Assembly (NCBI GenBank): GCA_020634555.1
Contig: JACKBK010000075.1
Span: 1-6,046, forward strand
Source of the DNA: Caldilineae bacterium
GTDB taxonomy: Bacteria > Chloroflexota > Anaerolineae > JAAEKA01
Direction: 5' to 3'
DNA: 6,046 bases
In this document: positions 6,011 to 6,046 of the stretch, in pieces
How the letters are laid out: every line of letters starts with the position of its first letter
Position numbering within the stretch: the first letter of the stretch is position 1
Translations under genes and position numbers: made by a program
The notes under the pieces: generated by a model
Told to the model about the DNA's origin: nothing
The model's input: only the letters and a program-made list of their open reading frames with translations
Database searches by the model: none

Positions 6011-6046
6011 CCAACGTCCTTCGCAATCCGCTACTTCACCCAGCTA

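Overview
The window looks like GC-rich bacterial chromosome, most plausibly from a Chloroflexota-type bacterium. This rests on the architecture of the large gene (CHAT protease, NB-ARC ATPase, TPRs and a characteristic C-terminal tail) and on the kinds of short palindromic and heptameric repeats scattered through it. The taxonomic call is inference. All convincing genes lie on the plus strand.

Layout. Bases 1-105 hold the edge of a CGCGAAG-type repeat and a promoter whose -10 box is TATAAT at 102-107. At 130-351 and 299-739 are two overlapping small genes: a 73-residue companion protein and a 146-residue AbiEii/MNT-like nucleotidyltransferase. Together they look like a toxin-antitoxin-type pair. 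After a 20-base gap comes an open frame of up to 237 residues (760-1473) that I do not recognise. It is predicted to be soluble and strand-rich, and its start codon is uncertain. A 196-base gap (1474-1669) holds hairpin-forming sequence and a good ribosome binding site.

The main gene starts at 1670. It encodes an N-terminal region, a caspase-like CHAT protease (His231/Cys277), an NB-ARC/STAND ATPase (P-loop 455-462) and a run of TPRs. At about 5237 the reading frame breaks. The frame carrying the protein stops at 5392 with an arginine-rich off-frame tail, while the natural C-terminal tail continues in another frame to 5838. Restoring one base would give a protein of about 1389 residues. The break is either a real inactivating mutation or a sequence error.

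The most unusual feature is that this one gene has repeatedly absorbed repeat-like DNA in frame. There is a 91-base double-hairpin element between CHAT and ATPase (2817-2907), four 7-base tandem units inside the ATPase (3368-3395), an AT-rich tandem-like patch before the TPRs (4255-4290) and a second palindromic element in the tail (5524-5569). The 3' flank (5843-6010) is a dense cluster of CTTCGYG heptamers in both orientations, related to the repeat at the left edge.

How the genes may work together: CHAT-NB-ARC-TPR proteins fit a STAND sensor in which the TPRs recognise a trigger, the ATPase oligomerises and the CHAT protease is the effector. The unknown gene just upstream is a candidate partner or substrate, and the nucleotidyltransferase pair is a second possible conflict module. 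Defence or cell-death function is inferred from family knowledge and is not shown by the sequence.
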